The notes beneath the pieces are model-generated. The model saw only the letters and a list, made by a program, of their open reading frames with translations. It was not told the DNA's origin and ran no database searches. DNA of 64,000 nucleotides from Siphonodentalium dalli (Eukaryota > Mollusca > Scaphopoda > Gadilida > Siphonodentaliidae): assembly GCA_032622095.1 (NCBI GenBank), contig CP136063.1, positions 218,443,982 through 218,507,981 on the forward strand, in the 5' to 3' direction. Below are positions 21,818-33,538 of this stretch, piece after piece. The position numbers were made by a program, and so were the translations under genes. How positions within the stretch are numbered: the first letter of the stretch is position 1; each line of letters begins with the position of its first letter.

Positions 21818-22870
21818 GTGTCAGGTCCCGGATATCCTGAAATCAACTATTATAGCTGAACATGACAGTGCCCAGTCTTTGTAAACATACACTCAGATTC
21901 ATACGGATACTGATACTATTTTTTAAATGTGGGTATGTAGTTTACTCCAGACTGGACAGTGCCGTATATATACATAGTATTCCTGTCTTTTGTGGAAACT
22001 CCAGGATCGCGCATCCCCAGTCACGGTCAAATTGTACTCGTCGCAACATTAGGATCAAATTCGTTTTGCGACATTTTGCATCGCCTTACTTCAGTTAACA
22101 ATGACACACGTATGTCTTTCTAAAATGCCATTAATACGAACACTCAATCACTCCTTCATAACACAAGTTAGACCAATTCAATGTTACTTGACTTTCTTAT
22201 CATGTGTCATCATGTTTAAAGGTACTCAACCCGTAAAGAGGATCCCCATCTCAACAGATTCCAACAACAACAATCCGATCGGAGGGTCCTATATTACTAT
22301 TTCTTTGGCTTTGGGGGTAAAAAATATTTGATTCGAGTCGAGGAACCCATCAAACAAAGCTCAGAGTTATTAGATATTGATTTTTAAAATTTGTTATAAA
22401 CTCGAGATCAGTACTACTAACTGCCGTAATCTGCTCTGGATGTGTTCTCCAAATCTATTCAAACAGACAAGGATGGATAACTCTAAAATCAAGTGGTAAT
22501 TTTAACTCAATTTTGACTGAGTTCTGGGCCAGGTAGTATTCCCGATAATGAAAAATAATAGATTTCTAAAATCGATATCTAACAAATCTGAGCTTTGATG
22601 GGTGACTTCCTCGACTCGAATCAAATATTTTTGACCCCCGAAGCCATTGAAATAGTAATTGAGAGGAGTTTTATCGGGTTGAGTACCTTTAATCATTCAC
22701 ATATCTCGTGACATGTCATTTTGGCACAAAAACAAACATGGTACCGATTTAGTATGATTCTGTTTTTGAATCATTGTTTGAGAAATATGATGTTTGGTTA
22801 TGCTTCTTGTATCGAATTCATAATACGATGAAATCCATAGTTACCTATTGTGTCAATAATATCATGGAAA
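21818..22870. mobile_element. second copy of the older repeat that hosts the fold-back element
   Basis: The left part (ATATCCTGAAATCAACTATTA near 21830; CTCCTTCATAACA near 22150; CATCATG at about 22208-22214) and the right part (AATCATTC, then GTACCGATTTAGTATGATTC and GAGAAATATGATGTTTGG) match in order the sequence flanking 4332-8520. Here the interruption is a TTAA-type MITE (22220-22688) inserted at the TTAA that is intact at 4317-4320 in the first copy. Identity is moderate, so the two copies are old. Confidence 0.55.
22220..22688. mobile_element. TTAA-type MITE, copy A
   Basis: Ends AGGTACTCAACCCG and CGGGTTGAGTACCT are perfect inverted repeats, and TTAA flanks both sides (22216-22219, 22689-22692). 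The two halves are also imperfect inverted repeats for about 170 bp (GATTCGAGTCGAGGAA, AGCTCAGA, TTAGATAT). TTAA duplications are made by piggyBac and Kolobok transposases. It has no coding capacity. Three more copies lie at 33539, 34749 and 50800. Confidence 0.88.
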
Positions 22871-23550
22871 AATTCACATATTAACCCTTCTATGACTGGA
22901 GCTTCCTGATATTTTGCGAAAATCATGTTCAATGCATTCTCTGATATATGTGAGTCTCCCATATGGAGCCTCGCATATACAAGAGAATTTGTAACATTTA
23001 CGGATCGCGTTCGAGCATATCATGCGGGTGAGCAATATCTAAGAATTCTAAAAATAGTAACGAAAACATCGTTAGGAAGAGATATACCGTATTTAATACC
23101 TTATCCAAGTCATTGTCCCCAAGTTATGTCACATTTAACCATTTCGTGATGGGATCTGCACTTGTGTGGCATTGAATGCTTTATCTTGTACATGACGTAA
23201 TAAACAATTTCCAAATATGGAGTGCATTCATGGCGTTGGAAATGTTTGTAAGAATCGTAGTATTTAGATATAGTTATAAATACAAGATGCGAAAGTATAA
23301 TATTCAGTCACGAATATTGTTGACTGATAACACCTCGAAGATGATGTCTCCTATATTGTGATGAGTAATGGATATATCGCCTGTATTCAGTTTTCCAAAA
23401 AAAGTTGTGATTGACAATGCATGGCAACTTGACAACACGTCATTGACCTCTGATCTGAGAACTAATCTGTTACTGATTATGAGTGAGATATCCAGAGACG
23501 TACAGAGATTGCATATGTGCATGTTTAATTTATATTTCAACGTTTGGCAA
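22871..23550. other. intronic sequence without recognised features
   Basis: Several short frames overlap but none shows family motifs or splice-bounded structure. Confidence 0.45.
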
Positions 23551-23555
23551 GCTTG

Positions 23556-23935
23556 GTTGATTGATTGATTGGGGTTTATTGTCGCTTTAGCCACTAAGGC
23601 CATATCACAGCATTGCCAGTTTTAGTGGTGGAGGAAATCCGCACACTTGCGACTAATATAACAGTGATTTCAATGGCTAGTAAACTCGCCAACCATGTGC
23701 GGCAAACCACCGGCCATCGGCGAGTAACTGGTAACTCCACCAGATAACGATTGGGTACGATTTAGAAAAGTCCAGCGCATATGGGAGGGGTTCAAATAGA
23801 ATGACTTGGGAAATTTGGTGTGTTCCAGGGTGTACATTTTGTGATTGGTCTTGAAAGGGACGATACTCACGATTAATGGGGTGCATGGTGGAGGGAGGCA
23901 AACCATAGCTGGTGAGGTTGGTGTCATAACATCTT
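23556..23935 (-). mobile_element. SINE-like retroposon with (ATCA)n tail
   Basis: Read on the minus strand the 3' end is GACAATAAACCCC followed by AATCAATCAATCAA, a short-repeat tail like those of CR1-type and SINE retroposons. TGGCCTTAGTGGCTAAAGCG just before it resembles a tRNA-derived A-box. The 5' limit is uncertain, and no B-box was confirmed. Confidence 0.4.
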
Positions 23936-23964
23936 ATAATAAATAGTCACACCAGATGCATATA

Positions 23965-24127
23965 CAGTAATGCTCTAATTAATCGACTTCTTAACCACAG
24001 TAGAATTATGAGTGACTTTTCAGGATTTAGTCGGAAATATGGCAACAAGCCATATTTCCGAATAAATCCTGAAAAGTTACCCATAATTCTGCTGTGGTTA
24101 AGAAGTCGATTAATTAGAGCATTACTG
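23965..24127. mobile_element. 163-bp palindromic MITE, Tc1/mariner or pogo type
   Basis: The whole element is a near-perfect palindrome: arms of about 80 bp starting CAGTAATGCTCTAATTAATC, with a loop around AACA at 24048-24052. TA dinucleotides flank both ends (23963-23964, 24128-24129), the Tc1/mariner/pogo duplication. Only a few mismatches between arms indicate recent formation. Confidence 0.87.
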
Positions 24128-24645
24128 TATGTAAGCCTTAAATTGTGTGGAGTTCTGTATACAGAAATGCAAACCAGTCTCGATCAGCATGATATTGAAG
24201 TATTGCTGGAAGAAATCGTCGTCTGCTTCAATATGAAAGTAGTTTTTTGTATTCCAACCAGTTCCAATGGTGAAATGCATCGATCTTAATGTTAAAAGGC
24301 GACTGAAAGAATTTAGGGTTGTTTGTTACAAAATTAAAAACGCGTGTTATATCTGCATAACACAATATGATGGCGTTTATATATGATATAAATAAATAAA
24401 ATACACTATGAAAGTTGTTATCATTTCTTACACACAGTTTAGTTTTCTGTATAATCGTTATGGCTGTCGCCACAACAATCAGACATTTATACCAGATCAA
24501 GCTACTATATGATATCTTGATAAAGTTGTTCACATTTCCTAACTTTATAGACCACCACTAATTCCAATGCTTTCCTGACATTAATGCCATGAGTGACCAA
24601 TAGTTTTCTTTCTTAAGAATTTAAACAGTGAATTGCCAATACGTT

Positions 24646-24698
24646 TGCCAAATGAAAATATTGTTTTGCCAAATGAAAATATTTTTTGCCAAATGTAA
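24646..24698. repeat. short tandem repeat TTTGCCAAATGAAAATATT
   Basis: Three successive imperfect copies of an about 20-bp unit. A related inverted motif occurs near 63065-63095 (ATTTTCATTTGGCAAAA). Confidence 0.6.
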
Positions 24699-25015
24699 AC
24701 CTGCTTAACCCTTTCTAAACTGAAGCATCATTGATAACATAGGAAATGTTCAGATAATAAGTTCAACAATATGTCGTTTTGTTGAACTTGTTAGAAATTA
24801 TTTGCCTTAAAACATAGGGCTCCTTCTGCACTTGCATTTATCTGTCGTCTGCTTTTATCACCTGAACACCTCTCCATAAGAATAATATATAATTCCAATG
24901 TAAAAATTTCCAAATGAATGGGAGAATCCATTCAGTATAGAACGGGTTATTAAACTGAGAACACAGTGTTCTGATCATGAGATTTATAACATATGACAAA
25001 TATATATAGCACTTT

Positions 25016-25875
25016 TTTGAAACAAATATGCTTGTTTAACCTTTGTTTTATTTATTTAATGCCAATTTCTTAAATTATTGACTTTTCGGTGTACAATTTC
25101 AATCAGCCCTCAATGCAAGCACAAAGGGGTGACTCACATTTAATGTTCACCAACCTGAGGGGCAGTGAAAAAAAGTTTTTATTCTAAACTTTTCGGATTA
25201 AAGAAAGTTTTTATTTTAAAAACTGTCGGACACCGAATCGCTTTAAGAGAGATGTCTGATAATTAATTATCCGCATAGTATAACGTATAACTTTTTACAA
25301 GGTATTTGTGTTTGATAGTATTTTGGCTCGGATTGTCAGTGGCTTCAAAGCACTGTGCATGGAGTTGTGGATCTGCAATGTAGAGTAACATCTGTACTGT
25401 GCAGATAACTTATACTACCAAACATGGCCCAAACATGAGGAAACAATTACCACCTTTTTGAAAGAAATATGTTTGTCTAACCTTTCTTTATTTATTTAAT
25501 GGCAATTACTTAATTTATTTACCAGCATCTGTATGCTTAGATTACTCCTCAGCGTGGCATTTCAAACAGCCCTGAAGGCAAGCGCGCACGGGTGACTCAC
25601 ATCTAGTGTTCACCAACTTGAAGGACAGCTAATGAAAGAAGTGATTTATTCCACTGAGCCCGTGCAACATACCTTTAAATATATAAAAAATAAAAAACTT
25701 TCTTTCAATGTCCTTGATGTTGGTGAACATTAAAAGTGAGTCACCCCTGTATGCTTGCATTGAGGGCTGATTGAAATTGTACACCGAAGAGTCATTTAAG
25801 CATACCGATTATTGTAAATAATTTTAGAAATTGCCATTAAATAAATAAACAAAGGTTAAACAAACATATTTCACG
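25016..25875. mobile_element. inverted-repeat element, about 0.86 kb
   Basis: The left arm (GAAACAAATATGCTTGTTTAAC, TTATTTATTTAATG, TCGGTGTACAATTTCAATCAG, GGGGTGACTCAC) returns inverted at 25700-25875 (GTGAGTCACCCCT, CTGATTGAAATTGTACACCG, CATTAAATAAATAA, GTTAAACAAACATATTTC). A third, diverged copy of the arm in direct orientation sits between at about 25460-25630. No coding sequence. Confidence 0.65.
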
Positions 25876-26960
25876 AGTCATTGTGTTGATTTGTCCACCG
25901 TAGGAAACATAATTCATAGGCGAAAAGTTAGAAACATATCGCATACTACAGTCAACAGTGTTATCGTACGGAGACTGAATGAGAGATGCTTTTTTTCTCT
26001 CACTGACCACGTCAATCGACTCACTAACTTACCAGTTCATTGTGTCTGTGCGGAGTGTGCGCTTCACACGTTTGTCACTCGTGTGTGATGCCGGGTGGCT
26101 AGAACTGTATTCTTGTCCTGAAGATTAATCAGTCAGTTTTAAAACGTTCTTTTCTGGTTTCCTTGACTTGATATTAAATTCGGAGAAGTAGAAGACACAA
26201 CTTGTCGCTTGCAACACAAACCAGTCAATGAGAAATCAGATTTAAATTTTAACAGAACAATTCAAATCACCTTTATTTTTTTTATTTATCAGTTTTTCAC
26301 CGAATCAGTTCCTTTCACTTCACTGTTCACCGAAGTCTTGAGGCTTCACAAACAATTTATGCCCAATCAGGTGACTGATACCAATCGAATTCAGCAACTT
26401 GTGGTATCAGCCATTGTTTTATAGGAAAAACCAGCAATGATATATCACTGAACTGGTACCTAGTCGGTGACAGAGTAAGAATAGAAGTATGGTGCGCTCT
26501 GGTAGAGATTGACACTTACCATGCGCCAGTTCCCGGAGCTTTTCGCCTTAAGACAACAGAAGGTTAGCGCTGGAACGAGTCCATATATGTAAGCATTCTG
26601 AGGATCGGGATAAAATATTTCATTGAACGAACATCTTAAACCTCAACACGAAATGGCAAGCTTTCCAAGAGTTGGAAATTTCCAACCTGACACCCCTCTA
26701 TGGTTGGAAAATGTCCAGCTGATGGCCATTTCAATCCCTAATTTTGACCAAAGCAGGAAATTATGCAAATATTGGTCTAACAACAAATTTCCCCACTAAA
26801 AATGTTTTCGAAAATCAAATTACGAAAGTAATTTCTAACCTTTTGTTGGTGTGATATTTCCAACTAATGTTGTGTCTGGTATGAAATTTCAAACTGTTGT
26901 AGCCTCTATATCAAAGATAACTTACTATTTATTATTAGGTCGGACATATTTTGAGCCCCA
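25876..26960. other. intronic sequence without recognised gene
   Basis: Short frames only. GTTGGAAATTTCCAAC-like inverted motifs cluster near 26670-26720 and 26850-26900, without larger organisation. Confidence 0.45.
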
Positions 26961-26964
26961 TGTT

Positions 26965-28212
26965 TTCGAATCCATAATTGTTGAGGTTTACCCTAATAAT
27001 AGAAATGCACACGGCATTTATAGACCGAATTCAGCCCCCTCCAGCTTATATAAACAAATTCCTCGAAAACATTTACGTACTGATGGAGAAAATTAGCTAT
27101 GAAAATAAAAAGTCTTACCTAATGGGCGACTTATTGAATTTTAGACAACACTCTAAATCTAACACATTTTTATAAAATTTCTTCATTCAAGGTGTTATTC
27201 AATTAATAACCAAACCGACGCGAGTAACTGAATACACTGCCACCCTTACCGATAACATCTTTACTAATGTCCTGACCGCAACCCAGTGCGGAAGTATTGT
27301 TACTGATATATCAGACCATTTCGCGATATTTGCATTAGAAACGGCCGACACGCATATCTACTCCTCATACTCATAGAAACTTTTCGAGAGCTAATATAGA
27401 GAAATTTAAAGACCAACTAAATACAACATATTCCGGTTGAGTTATGGATATTAGCTGTGCGAACGAAGCTTATAATACTTTTCTTGAAATTTATCTGTAC
27501 ATTTTAATGCTGCCTGAAATTCAAATTCAAATTCAAACAAATAGGACTAGCAAATATACCAAACATGCCTTGGGTGACAACGGATCTCCTAAAATCGTCG
27601 CGAACAAAAAGCAAACTACTCAAGAAAAAACTTAAGAAACCAACTGATGTCAACATACACAATTACAAAGCATTTTGCAAATTATTCATTAAAGAGAACA
27701 GATTGTGTAAAAGTAGTTAATATAAGAATTTGTTGGAACAAAATAAACGCGATATTAAACAGACTTATAGTATTTTACGCGGTTTAGTAAAAAATACGAG
27801 AGATATGCCAAAACCGCCACTATCTTTTACACACGAAAATGAATTAATCGACAACCCTCCGATTTATTGAGGACAAGTTAAATGAATTCTTTTCTGGCAT
27901 TGGTACTCATATATCAAATGAAGTGGCCTTGTCTTCCATCGTCAATTACAGAAACTAGCTTACCGATGACCATGGAAATAGCATAATATGGATCGAAGAG
28001 ACCACGGAACAGAAATAGTCGAAATTGCTGAAAAAAAAAAATAATAAATCGAGTACTGATACTCATAGTATCTCATCCAAACTTCTAAAATCATCTATGT
28101 ACCACATTGCATCCCCTCTAATTCGCATATACAACTTATCGCTGTCACAAGGTATATTTCCTACAAATATGAAAATAACGAAAGTAATACATATTTTCAA
28201 AAACGGTGACCC
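26965..28212 (+). pseudogene. decayed CR1-like retrotransposon ORF2 (left part)
   Basis: Scattered frames retain endonuclease motifs (GIYRPNSAP near 27015; ITKPTRVTEYTATLTDNIFT near 27210; ISDHFAIF near 27310) and the pre-RT region (27444-27800), then SQGIFPTNMKITKVIHIFK just before 28212. Many stops and shifts separate them. The RT then breaks off exactly where a TIR element begins and resumes at about 30900 with FNYRLINIL, matching the SNYRPISIL motif of the sister copies. Confidence 0.78.
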
Positions 28213-28559
28213 CTAGGTCCGAATCGGCATCTCCAGTTTAGACCAAGTTTAAACTACCAGTTTAAACTGGGTTTTAGTAGTAAAACCAAGTTTTTATCCA
28301 CCGCTGGGACGACATAGATTTGGTCGATTGCGTTGCCTGTAGGCCACACTTGTCCAATTGCATGGATAGGAGGCGTGGTCTGTCTGTTAATTATCGCTAC
28401 TTGTCAATGTATTGTCCGGTCACGCGACCTGTTGTCGCTATATAATCTCCTAATTAGGGGAATAACCCGTGCGCTTTGAGAAATCACGACGAATGCATTG
28501 GTCTGTTGTATAGAGGTTAGATATTATCTAATATCATGGACGAACATGACTTTCGGAAC

Positions 28560-29880
28560 TCAAAAATATCTCTTGAGGGCATGGGTGGGGGCCCGCCACA
28601 AATACCCCATAGAAACACCACCACCCCGGGGGTACCATCCGGACGGGTGAAAATGGGGTATGGACCATTTTTGAGAACGGGAAGGATTTCGGCGAATTTG
28701 ACGGCATGAATGGGTGGGGCGCCCAAAATACCCGATAGAAACATCACCCCTCACCCCGTGATAACAGGGGTATGGACCATTTTCGAGAACCACCCCTACC
28801 CACCTCTCACCGGGGGGGGGGGGGGGGGGTGCCACCCGAGGAGGTGGAAATTGGGTACGCCCAAATACCGAATAGAAACACCCCAACCCTCACCCCCGGG
28901 GAAGGGTACCTCAAATAACCCATATAAACACCCCACCCCTCACATCCGGGCGGGGGTGGGTAGGTTACCACCCGAGGGGTGACGATGGGATATGAACCAT
29001 GTTCGAGAACGGTAAGGATTTCGGCCAATTTGACGACAGGGGTGTGTGGTCCGCTCCAAATATCCCTTATATACACCCTACCCTCATCCCTGGAGGGTAC
29101 CACCCTGCTGGGGTGAAAATGGGGTATGGAACATTTTATTCATTATTCGCAAAAAACATGCCTCTGTTGGTCAATATTACGGCATGTGTATGTGGCCCGC
29201 CCCAAATACCCCATAGAAACACACCCACCCCTCACCCGGGTGTCGGAATGGGGTATGGACCGTTATCGAGAACGGTAAGGATTTCGGCCAATATAACGTC
29301 ATTGGTGGGCGGCCCGCCCTCAAATATAGTCCATAGAAACACCCCCACCCTCACCGCGGGTGGTTCTATCAGACGCGGGTGAAAATAGGGCCCGGGTGGG
29401 GGTTGGGGCGTTTCTATGGGGGGCATTTGGGATGTGCCACCCACCGTTCTCGAAACCCCATTTCACCCCTCGGGGTGGTACCCCCGGTTGAGGGTGTTTC
29501 TAGGGGTAGTTGGAGCGGACTACCCACACTGCTGACGTAAAATTGACCGAAATCCTTACCGTTCTCGAAAATGGTCCATACCCCATGTTCACCTCCTGTG
29601 GTGGTTCGCCCAGCGTTCAGGGGTGGGCTGCTTCTATGGGACATTTGAGCGGGCCATCCATCATGCCGTCAATTGGCCGAAATCCTTACCAGTCTCGAAA
29701 ATGGTCCATATCCCACGTTCACCTCCTTTGTGGTACCCCCCCCCCCCCCGTATGTGAGGGGTGGGTGTTTCTATGGGTTATTCAAATTGGCCGAAATCCT
29801 TACAGTTCTCCAAAATAGTCCATACTCCACCCCCTCTGGGTGGCCGTTACCCTCCCCCGGGTGAATGCTGGGGTGTCTCT
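28560..29880. repeat. inverted GC-rich tandem array (head-to-head)
   Basis: Left of about 29400 the units read GAGAACGGTAAGGATTTCGG, GACGGCATG, GTGGGCGGCCCGCC, AAATACCCCATAGAAACACC, CACCCCTCACC and GAAAATGGGGTATGGACC, with an irregular period of about 110-260 bp. Right of it the same motifs run on the opposite strand (CCGAAATCCTTACC..TTCTCGAAAATGGTCCATA at about 29548, 29680 and 29790). Homopolymers of G (28809-28829) and C (29737-29752) are included. The long frames here are artefacts of the repeats. Confidence 0.82.
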
Positions 29881-29883
29881 GAT

Positions 29884-30293
29884 GGGTATTTGGGAGGGCC
29901 ACCAACCCATGCGTCAAATTGACCGAAAGAGACCTTTTTGTGAATAAGGAATCAGTTTCAAAAGTCATGTTGGTGTCTAACGTGTCAATCTGATCAGTCC
30001 GATCCCGCCATGCTCTCAGCCGCCAAACCGACATCCGAACGAGCGAATTGCAAACAGACATATATAGCAAGAAATCATCCATCACACTGGGTATTTGGGA
30101 GGGCCACCAACCCATGCGTCAAATTGACCGAAAGAGACCTTTTTGTGAATAAGGAATCAGTTTCAAAAGTCATGTTGGTGTCTAACGTGTCAATCTGATC
30201 AGTCCGATCCCGCCATGCTCTCAGCCGCCAAACCGACATCCGAACGAGCGAATTGCAAACAGACATATATAGCAAGAAATCATCCATCACACT
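29884..30293 (+). repeat. exact 205-bp tandem duplication
   Basis: The sequence from TATTTGGGAGGGCCACC (29887) to CATCCATCACACTGGG is repeated immediately from 30092 with no difference that I can see over 205 bp. The absence of divergence points to a very recent event or an assembly duplication. Confidence 0.9.
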
Positions 30294-30896
30294 GGCACAT
30301 ATTTTGTTAGAATTTATCTCATAAGTACCGACATCTCCTCCCCGAATTCCACTAAGACTCTCCTGCATGTACATTGAGTGACAAACGCCCGAGCATAAAC
30401 GCCTCCCCAATTCAAAATAAAAACGCCCATATACGCGAAGAAACTAACATCAATACTGGGCGGAAAAAAATCGGCCGAATAATTAAACCCAAAAACTAGG
30501 TTTTAGTAAAACCTGGGGTAGGGTGGTTTAACTTTGATGTTTTTTTCAAAGTATATTTAAAGGTATATTTTCGAGACGAGACGTATGGTACGTATAAATC
30601 ATATATACATAAGCTTATACTGATGATTATATAGCCAATTCACTACTAACAATTAGTAATATTACCATATCTTTATCACGTCAATAAAACCTAGTTTCAA
30701 TTGAGATCGAATTCCACAAACTTAAACTGAGTTTATCACCAAACTAGGTTTAACTACACTAAAACCCAGTTTCACTCCCATAAAACCTAGTTTAACTACA
30801 GTAAAACCAAGTTTAAATCCCACTTAAACCTAGTTTAAACTGGAGTTAAACCTGGTCTAGAATAAAACCTAGTCTAAACCAGAGATGCCGATTCGG

Positions 30897-30950
30897 ATCC
30901 AAGAGTTTAACTATCGCCTAATCAATATATTGGATCCATGGCGGCGTAAC
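30897..30950 (+). pseudogene. CR1-like RT, short right remnant
   Basis: After the TIR element the frame gives EFNYRLINIL, continuing the RT motif of the fragment ending at 28212. It is lost within about 50 bases, before the next element. Confidence 0.65.
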
Positions 30951-31169
30951 AACAACACGATATTTGGCGGGCATAATTTTTTTCTCTAAACTATCTGTTA
31001 TACTCGACCGATCGACTGAAACTAAATACCACACGTAAGCAGAGTTTGGCACCCACAAACAAGCTAAGTTCCAAAAGTGAGTTTGAACCCGACCAGGAGA
31101 AATAACGATATAAATAGCGATCTCTCCTATTTTCGTGATACCTCGTATACCAGCTGTATACGGTTCACC

Positions 31170-32108
31170 ATGCCAGCTGAGAAACGACCCCCAGCAAGCT
31201 CCACATCCAGTGCAAGCGGGGACGACAGTATGAACCCTGACCCTAGCAAATCGACTAAACCAAAACCCAATGCTGTACCTCCAAAGAAACAGAAAACATC
31301 CAAAATTGGGCAGGGAATGCAACAGAAAATATCCTTTGATACGACACCAGAGACTAATTTAGCAAAGGCTTTGTCAGAAATCAATGCCAAACTTGATAAC
31401 ATGGTTACGAAAACTGACCTGGACAAAAGCCTAGAACCCTTGGTGAAAACTGAAAACATGAACATCATAATCTCACAAATGAAGTCTGAATTTGACAAAA
31501 AGTTGGACAATGTGAAAGATGAGTGTGTTGGGAAAATGTTTGATGTCGAACAGCGAATGGACAGGATGGATGGTGAAATGAAAGAAATGGCTGAACAAAT
31601 CGAAGAGCGCGACACTGATATTGAAGGTATGAAAGCCGAAATAGATGCACTGAAGGAAAAGAATAACCGACTTGAGCAACAAACGAGGAAAAACACAATA
31701 CGGATCTTTGGAATTGAGGACGACAGTGGTGAATCAGTAGATGCATGTGAGAAAAAGGTCATTGAAATCTTCCAGTATAAACTTAATCTGAAAAACATCA
31801 GACAGGAAGACATAAGTATTGCCCATCGCATTGGCAAATATAGATCGGATCAGAAATATCCAAGAAGTGTCATATGTAACTTTATTTCTAGAAGGACAAA
31901 AAACTCTGTGATTGCGGAACGCAAAACATTAAAAGGTCAGAAACTAGTCATAAAGGAAGATCTGACCGATGTGAACAGTTCACTGCTTAAGAATGCCAAA
32001 GAATTAGCTATCGTTGATGATGCCTGGTCTGTTGGTGGCAAGATCTACATCAAATATACAGACAAAACCAGGAAAATTAAGCAGATAAACAAATTATCTG
32101 ACATATAA
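31170..32108 (+). CDS. ORF1 protein of a non-LTR retrotransposon, intact
   Basis: A 312-residue uninterrupted protein begins at ATG 31170 in a strong context (CACC before ATG); an in-frame extension upstream to 31077 is possible but less likely. Residues 1-55 are Ser/Pro/Lys-rich and basic. About 60-185 form a long coiled coil with heptads of Met/Leu/Ile (KTDLDKSLEPL, MDRMDGEMKEMAEQIEERD). About 190-300 match the RRM-like plus C-terminal domain of L1-type ORF1 proteins (NTIRIFGIEDD, DISIAHRIGKY, LKGQKLVIKEDLT, YIKYTDKT). Such proteins trimerise and bind element RNA as nucleic-acid chaperones. No endonuclease or RT frame follows, so this is an ORF1-only or truncated element. Confidence 0.82.
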   Translation: MPAEKRPPASSTSSASGDDSMNPDPSKSTKPKPNAVPPKKQKTSKIGQGMQQKISFDTTPETNLAKALSEINAKLDNMVTKTDLDKSLEPLVKTENMNIIISQMKSEFDKKLDNVKDECVGKMFDVEQRMDRMDGEMKEMAEQIEERDTDIEGMKAEIDALKEKNNRLEQQTRKNTIRIFGIEDDSGESVDACEKKVIEIFQYKLNLKNIRQEDISIAHRIGKYRSDQKYPRSVICNFISRRTKNSVIAERKTLKGQKLVIKEDLTDVNSSLLKNAKELAIVDDAWSVGGKIYIKYTDKTRKIKQINKLSDI

Positions 32109-32985
32109 GTACATGTAGTGTTCCATATACATGTACACATGATGTTTTGATCTACCATGTGAATGTTAAATACTTCTGAATATATGTACCACTTAATATG
32201 CTTGAAATATGCTGAATATATGTTCTATTGTATATAATAATGCATAAACCTATATGAAATGCAAGTTTGACTCAATGCAAACTTCAATTTCAGATATGTG
32301 TGCACTCTTCGCTGAACATATACAAGTGCCCCATGCGTTACAACTAAATACCATTATAACCAGTAATGACTACTAAAGTTTTCATGAACGACACCTGAAT
32401 AAAAATACCTACTGTTTGGTACACCTGCACCAACTGTGCCATTGATCGAAAACAGTCATTTCAATGATACAAGTATATTAGCTGTATAGCACTAAATAAT
32501 GCTACCTTAATACTAGAATTAAATACCCGGTATACATAATCTGATTTATAATAACACACCTCAATTATTATTGTTTGACATCAAGAGAACAAAAAATATG
32601 ATTTGAGTCGATGAACCCATCCATCAAAGCCCATGCATGGTTTATCATTTACTATTTCGCCACCTCAAATATATGGTAGCTTAGCTGGTAAATAGTCGAC
32701 AAATGTTGACCGTTGGTCTCGATACCAAATTACGATGAATAAAATATTAATATATAACAGTCCTTGGGCAACTAAAGTTACACTATATTTGACAGCAGTA
32801 GTAATTATAATTGCTTTTGGCAATTAATCGATTCTGATAACTTTATACTATAGTTGAGTCGGAAGTTGACAGCATTAATTATAAATATTTATGGCAATTT
32901 CAAAATTGTGAATAAGATACTCTAATTCAGTATTAGAAATAATTTTACTAATATGAAGACCCATGCTGTATGCATTAGATACATA
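32109..32985. other. AT-rich downstream region of the ORF1 element
   Basis: No gene. ACATGTA motifs are frequent. A solo fragment of the TTAA-type MITE arm (TATGATTTGAGTCGATGAAC, about 32595-32635) is present. Confidence 0.5.
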
Positions 32986-33538
32986 ATTACATAAAACATA
33001 GATGGGATGTGCCACTTTAACCCGGATGTACCATTTGAAAATTTGCGCTGAAACACAAAAAATGTCATGAATGGAACATGTCGCTTTAAACCTGGATGCA
33101 CAAATTAACCAACACATATGTATTATTGGAATCCTACAAAGCGAATCATGTCAGACATTGCTTGAGACAGCGCGTTATTATATAAAATTCTCTCCTGAAT
33201 GGCATGTGCCACTTTAATCCTGCCTATAAGAATGAATGATAAAAAATAACTGATTGTATACAAATAATACTTGATCAAATATAGCATCATGCCAGACATT
33301 TTAAGAATTTGCGGTGAAATACAAAAAATTTACATGAATGACATGCGTCGCTTTAATTCTGGATGGACAAATCAATCAACAAATATGTGTTATTTGAAAC
33401 CAACAAAGCGAATCAAGCCAGACTTTCTTAAGATAGTGCGCCATTGCTTAAAACTGTCTCATATATTTCATGTACCACTTTAAACCTGGCCGGAAGAAAG
33501 AATGATGAGCACCATTCCAGATGCTTAAAGGTACTCAA

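Larger units (their letters stand above)
28213..30896. mobile_element. 2.7-kb TIR element with AAACCTAGTTT repeats, nested in a CR1-like RT
   Basis: The left end (TCCGAATCGGCATCTCCAGT followed by TTAGACC) is inverted at the right end (AAACCAGAGATGCCGATTCGGA, about 30873-30896). Both ends carry iterated AAACCTAGTTTAAACT-like motifs, many at 30690-30880. The host RT reading frame continues on both sides, so the borders are known to within a few bases, though a clean target duplication was not found. The interior holds inverted GC-rich tandem repeats and a 205-bp duplication, with no transposase. Confidence 0.8.

Noticed and set aside
28510-29864. Several proline/glycine-rich frames on both strands
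   Set aside because: They follow the GC-rich inverted tandem repeats and have no independent support.
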